Part shown: positions 52,904-55,949 of the stretch, piece by piece
Numbering within the stretch: position 1 is the stretch's first letter
How the letters are laid out: every line of letters begins with the position of its first letter
The notes under the pieces: model-generated
Told to the model about the DNA's origin: nothing
Seen by the model: the letters and a program-made list of their open reading frames with translations, nothing else
Database searches by the model: none
Position numbers and translations under genes: made by a program
Assembly: GCA_024644085.1 (NCBI GenBank)
Contig: JAHELS010000014.1
Coordinates: forward strand, 1-55,949
Direction of reading: 5' to 3'
Length of the DNA stretch: 55,949 nt
From: Rhodopirellula sp.
Lineage (GTDB): Bacteria > Planctomycetota > Planctomycetia > Pirellulales > Pirellulaceae

Positions 52904-52986
52904 CTCATCTCAGCCAGGCGGCCTGATTTTTCCGGCCCTTTTAAGTCCCGAATCCATTCCCTCAAAAGCACGCTAGCGGAATCATA

Positions 52987-55236
52987 ATGCACACTGAAGT
53001 CTCGATCTCGACCATCGGCCAACTGATCGACGGAACGCACGAGAATCCATCCGCCGTGCTCGGGCCGCATCCGATCGATTATCGTGGTACCGAGGCAACT
53101 GCGGTTCGAAGCTACCTGCCGGACGCGCAAGCCGCCTGGATCATCGACAACTCCGGACATCGGCGGCCGATGCGGCGACTTCATCCCGGTGGGTTTTTCG
53201 AAGCGATTTGCAACGGGGCGGTCGACGATCACCGCGTCTGCGAAGATGATGCAAGGATTGCCCGAAATGCCAACCCGAAATATCGCATTCAGATGACAAC
53301 GAAAACCGGCGAACTTCGCAACATGAATGACCCCTACGCCGCCCCATCGGTCTTCAGCGATCTCGATCGCTACCTGATCGGCGAAGGCCGTCATCACCAA
53401 CTCTATGAACGGCTCGGCGCCCACGCCCGCGAGGTCGACAACACCCCCGGTGTGAATTTTGCCGTATGGGCGCCCAACGCGCGCAGCGTCCAGGTCGTCG
53501 GTGACTTCAACGGATGGGACGGACGCAAGCACACCGCGCGTGTGATGGAACACCTCGGGATCTGGGAACTGTTCGTCCCTGGTGCAAAGGTCGGTGACAA
53601 GTACAAGTATCGAATCCTGAATCAACACGGCGAATGGATCGACAAGAGTGATCCGCTCGGGTTCGCGGCCGAAATGCCACCGTTGACCGCGTCGATCGTT
53701 TCCGATCTCGATACGTATCAATGGGGTGACGACGATTGGCTCAGTCGGCGCAGAGAATGGAATCCGATGCACGCGCCGATGAACGTCTTCGAGGTTCACC
53801 TCGGCAGCTGGCAGAAAGGCCCGGGGCGCACACATGGCTGGCTCGACTATCGGGACCTGGCAAAACGGCTGGTCGACTATTGCCACCGGATGCATTTCAC
53901 TCACATCGAATTGATGCCCGTCAGCGAACATCCTTTCACCGGATCATGGGGTTACCAGACGGTGGGCTATTACGCGCCAACAGCCCGACACGGGTCGCCG
54001 GAAGACTTCATGTTCTTTGTCGACTACATGCACCAACATGGGATCGGCGTCATTATCGACTGGGTGCCCGCACACTTTCCTAAAGACGGGCACGGCCTCG
54101 CGTACTTTGACGGCTCGGCTCTGTACGAACACGCCGATTCACGCCAGGGCGAACATCCCGATTGGGGCACGCTGATTTTCAACTACGGCCGAAACGAAGT
54201 GAGGAATTTCCTCGTCGCCAACGCGCTGTTTTGGCTGGACAAGTATCACATCGACGGGCTGCGTGTCGACGCGGTGGCATCGATGCTTTATCTCGATTAC
54301 AGCCGCGAGGACAGCGATTGGATTCCCAACCAATACGGCGGCCGCGAAAACCTCGAGGCGATTGACTTTCTTCGAGAATTCAATGTCGCGGTTCACGAGC
54401 AGTATCCCGGTGTCGTCACCGCAGCGGAGGAGTCGACCGCCTGGCCCGGCGTCTCGCGGCCCACCTACGACGGAGGCCTCGGTTTCACCTACAAGTGGAA
54501 CATGGGCTGGATGAATGACACGCTCGAGTACATGCAGAAGGAACCGGTCCACCGCAGCCATCATCAGAACGATCTGACGTTCAGCATGATCTATGCCTTT
54601 ACCGAGAACTTCATGCTGCCGTTGTCCCACGACGAAGTCGTGCATGGTAAGGGCGCCTTGCTGAGCCAGATGCCGGGCGACATGTGGCAAAAATTCGCGA
54701 ACCTGCGACTGCTGTACTCGTACATGTGGACTCACCCCGGCAAAAAGCTTTTGTTCATGGGGGGGGAGCTCGGCCAGTGGAATGAGTGGAATCACGACGA
54801 CGGACCACAGTGGGAACTGCTTGACTTTGACACGCATCGTGGCGTCCAGCAGCTCGTTTCCGATCTGAACAAGTTGGTAATCGAGAACCCCGCACTCCAC
54901 CAATTCGACTTCTCGGGCGAAGGATTCGAGTGGGTCGATTGCATGAATTGGCAGGACAGCACACTTATCTTCCTGCGTAAGGGGATGGATGGCGCTCCGC
55001 CGATTCTGGTCTGCTCGAACTTCACGCCGGTTGTTCGAAATGACTATCGTGTCGGTGTTCCGCAATCGGGTTTTTGGAAAGAAGTTTTCAACAGCGACAG
55101 TGAGGCCTATGGTGGCAGCAACCTCGGCAATTATCCGGGGCGTAACACAATAGGCGAGGGTCACCACGGTCGACCGGACTCGCTGATGGTGAATCTGCCG
55201 CCGTTGGCGACCACGATTTTCCGACTCGAGCAATGA
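52987..55236 (+). CDS. glgB: 1,4-alpha-glucan branching enzyme
   Basis: Predicted 749-residue GH13 (subfamily 9) branching enzyme that makes alpha-1,6 branches in glycogen. Two N-terminal carbohydrate-binding (CBM48-like) modules (about 1-110 and 130-240) precede the catalytic barrel. The nucleophile is D428 in GLRVDAVASM, the acid/base E481 in AAEES, and the stabilising D549 in LSHDEVVHGK; the spacing (53 and 68 residues) equals that of the Escherichia coli enzyme. No glgA, glgC or glgP is adjacent. It ends 163 bases before the DUF151 gene. Confidence 0.97.
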   Translation: MHTEVSISTIGQLIDGTHENPSAVLGPHPIDYRGTEATAVRSYLPDAQAAWIIDNSGHRRPMRRLHPGGFFEAICNGAVDDHRVCEDDARIARNANPKYRIQMTTKTGELRNMNDPYAAPSVFSDLDRYLIGEGRHHQLYERLGAHAREVDNTPGVNFAVWAPNARSVQVVGDFNGWDGRKHTARVMEHLGIWELFVPGAKVGDKYKYRILNQHGEWIDKSDPLGFAAEMPPLTASIVSDLDTYQWGDDDWLSRRREWNPMHAPMNVFEVHLGSWQKGPGRTHGWLDYRDLAKRLVDYCHRMHFTHIELMPVSEHPFTGSWGYQTVGYYAPTARHGSPEDFMFFVDYMHQHGIGVIIDWVPAHFPKDGHGLAYFDGSALYEHADSRQGEHPDWGTLIFNYGRNEVRNFLVANALFWLDKYHIDGLRVDAVASMLYLDYSREDSDWIPNQYGGRENLEAIDFLREFNVAVHEQYPGVVTAAEESTAWPGVSRPTYDGGLGFTYKWNMGWMNDTLEYMQKEPVHRSHHQNDLTFSMIYAFTENFMLPLSHDEVVHGKGALLSQMPGDMWQKFANLRLLYSYMWTHPGKKLLFMGGELGQWNEWNHDDGPQWELLDFDTHRGVQQLVSDLNKLVIENPALHQFDFSGEGFEWVDCMNWQDSTLIFLRKGMDGAPPILVCSNFTPVVRNDYRVGVPQSGFWKEVFNSDSEAYGGSNLGNYPGRNTIGEGHHGRPDSLMVNLPPLATTIFRLEQ

Positions 55237-55256
55237 TCCCTGACGCATCATTTCCG

Positions 55257-55277
55257 GCGACCGATTTCGCCGGTCGC
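55257..55277. terminator. Hairpin after glgB
   Basis: GCGACCG pairs with CGGTCGC around a 7-base loop, 20 bases after the glgB stop. No strong T-run follows. A TATACT at 55303-55308 downstream could be the -10 of a promoter for the next gene, without a convincing -35. Confidence 0.45.
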
Positions 55278-55399
55278 GACATTTGCTCCCGTGGGAACAC
55301 GCTATACTCAGGGGGCGTTTTGCGAGGGGGCGACAACAAACGATCTCGTCTGCAACCTTTATTGTTTTTCACTGTTCACGGCCCACGGACACCGGTCTC

Positions 55400-55813
55400 A
55401 TGCCTGTCCAGATGCAATTGGCTCGGATCATCATTTCCGAACTGACTGAAAACCAGGTTATCTATCTCCAGGAAGTCGACGGTAAACGCGAGTTCCCCAT
55501 CTTGATTGGCATCTTCGAAGCGACGAATATCGATCGTCGCGTCAAGGATGACTATGAACCACCGCGCCCGTTGACGCACGATCTCGTTGTCAGCGTTGCC
55601 AGCTCGCTCGGTGCAACGGTCGAGAGCGTGATCATCAGCGAGTTGAACCACAGCACGTATTTCGCCCAGCTGCGGCTGCGTAAACAGGATGGCGATTTGA
55701 TCGAGATCGATTCGCGGCCCAGTGACGCGATCGCAGTCGCGGTGACCTTTTCACCGCCGTTGCCCATCTATGTCAGCGAACATGTGCTCGAAGAAGCCAC
55801 GTCGGCGATCTGA
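55400..55813 (+). CDS. Bifunctional nuclease (DUF151) protein
   Basis: Predicted 137-residue BFN-family protein. Family blocks are FPILIGIFEATNI near residue 30, RPLTHDLVVSVASSLGA, YFAQLRLRKQDGDLIEIDSRPSDAIAVAV and PIYVSEHVLEEA at the end. The Met at 55400 gives the usual start (PVQMQLARI); the frame is open to 55283. In bacteria the DUF151 domain has been linked to nuclease activity and stress, but for this protein that is by family only. panC follows 3 bases after its stop. Confidence 0.9.
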   Translation: MPVQMQLARIIISELTENQVIYLQEVDGKREFPILIGIFEATNIDRRVKDDYEPPRPLTHDLVVSVASSLGATVESVIISELNHSTYFAQLRLRKQDGDLIEIDSRPSDAIAVAVTFSPPLPIYVSEHVLEEATSAI

Positions 55814-55816
55814 CCG

Positions 55817-55949
55817 ATGGAAATCTTGCGAACGCCCGGCGAGGCGAGGCAGTACGTGTCGTCGTTGGCGCCGGGGCGGCGAAGCGTTGGATTGGTGCCG
55901 ACGATGGGCGCCTTGCACGCAGGACACTTGTCGCTCGTTCAGATGAGCC
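55817..55949 (+). CDS. panC: Pantoate-beta-alanine ligase, N-terminal part
   Basis: ATG at 55817 opens a frame running off the window edge after 44 codons. The readable start ends in [17 protein letters not shown], the PTMGxLHxGH nucleotidyltransferase signature of pantothenate synthetase. Three bases separate it from the DUF151 stop, so the two are probably co-transcribed. Only the N-terminal piece is present; the rest lies beyond the window. Confidence 0.9.
   Translation, partial: MEILRTPGEARQYVSSLAPGRRSVGLVPTMGALHAGHLSLVQMS

Overview
The window reads as chromosomal DNA of a planctomycete, most likely of the Pirellulaceae type (Rhodopirellula or Blastopirellula relatives). This is inferred from the gene families: two formylglycine sulfatases, a DUF1549/DUF1553 'planctomycete cytochrome' protein plus a second secreted CxxCH protein, several MoxR/DUF58/vWA loci, a transmembrane protein opening with a YQAP motif, Ser/Gln-rich coiled-coil envelope proteins, and long intergenic palindromes. 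I see no rRNA, tRNA, CRISPR array, insertion sequence or prophage. The left edge lies just beyond the end of a minus-strand operon; the right edge cuts panC after 44 codons.

Layout. 0.1-5.2 kb (minus): DUF58, BatA-like and vWA/glutamine-amidotransferase-like membrane proteins, overlapping by 4 bases each, without a MoxR gene. 5.4-13 kb: a secreted dihaem-type protein, an outer-membrane beta-barrel, a long coiled-coil protein, a YdcF-like membrane protein, a sulfatase and a 62-residue protein with a strong terminator. 13.3-19.5 kb: a eukaryote-type HisA (minus), then a plus-strand trio of large envelope coiled-coil proteins with Gln-rich low-complexity tracts. 19.7-22 kb: sulfatase plus SDR oxidoreductase. 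22-25 kb: TadE/TadF/TadG-like pseudopilin genes and a small membrane protein. 25-28.4 kb: a secreted HEAT-like protein ending in a degenerate receiver domain, followed by a sigma-54 activator with no sensor domain. 28.4-33.1 kb (minus): kdsD, kdsC and a 988-residue LptC/OstA-like protein, mirroring the enterobacterial kdsD-kdsC-lptC-lptA order. 33.2-37.3 kb (minus): PSD1-type cytochrome protein and a YbhN-like flippase-family membrane protein. 37.5-40.3 kb: dihydrolipoyl dehydrogenase, a YQAP-type membrane protein, an MnmD-like methyltransferase. 40.4-48 kb: MoxR-DUF58-transglutaminase operon, an FHA-GAF histidine kinase (minus) and a lone second MoxR. 48-52.9 kb: LarA-like protein (minus), a probable lipoprotein, a HEAT-like membrane protein and a degenerate RNase H-like protein. 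53-55.9 kb: glgB, a bifunctional-nuclease (DUF151) protein and the start of panC.

How the genes fit together. Envelope biology dominates: Kdo/LPS assembly (kdsD, kdsC, LptC/OstA-like), three separate pieces of MoxR/vWA-type chaperone systems, Tad-like pseudopilins and secreted sulfatases for sulfated polysaccharides. Housekeeping genes (hisA, lpd, glgB, panC, mnmD-like) are scattered between them.

Most notable non-coding structure: a 78-bp palindromic element occurs twice, both times in a gap between converging genes (8032-8109 and 13131-13208), and three unrelated short tandem arrays share a unit of about 17 bp (27191-27224, 27251-27297, 37354-37440). The most informative protein-level observations are the kdsD-kdsC-LptCA-like locus, the eukaryote-type HisA, and the HEAT-pseudoreceiver/sigma-54 activator pair.
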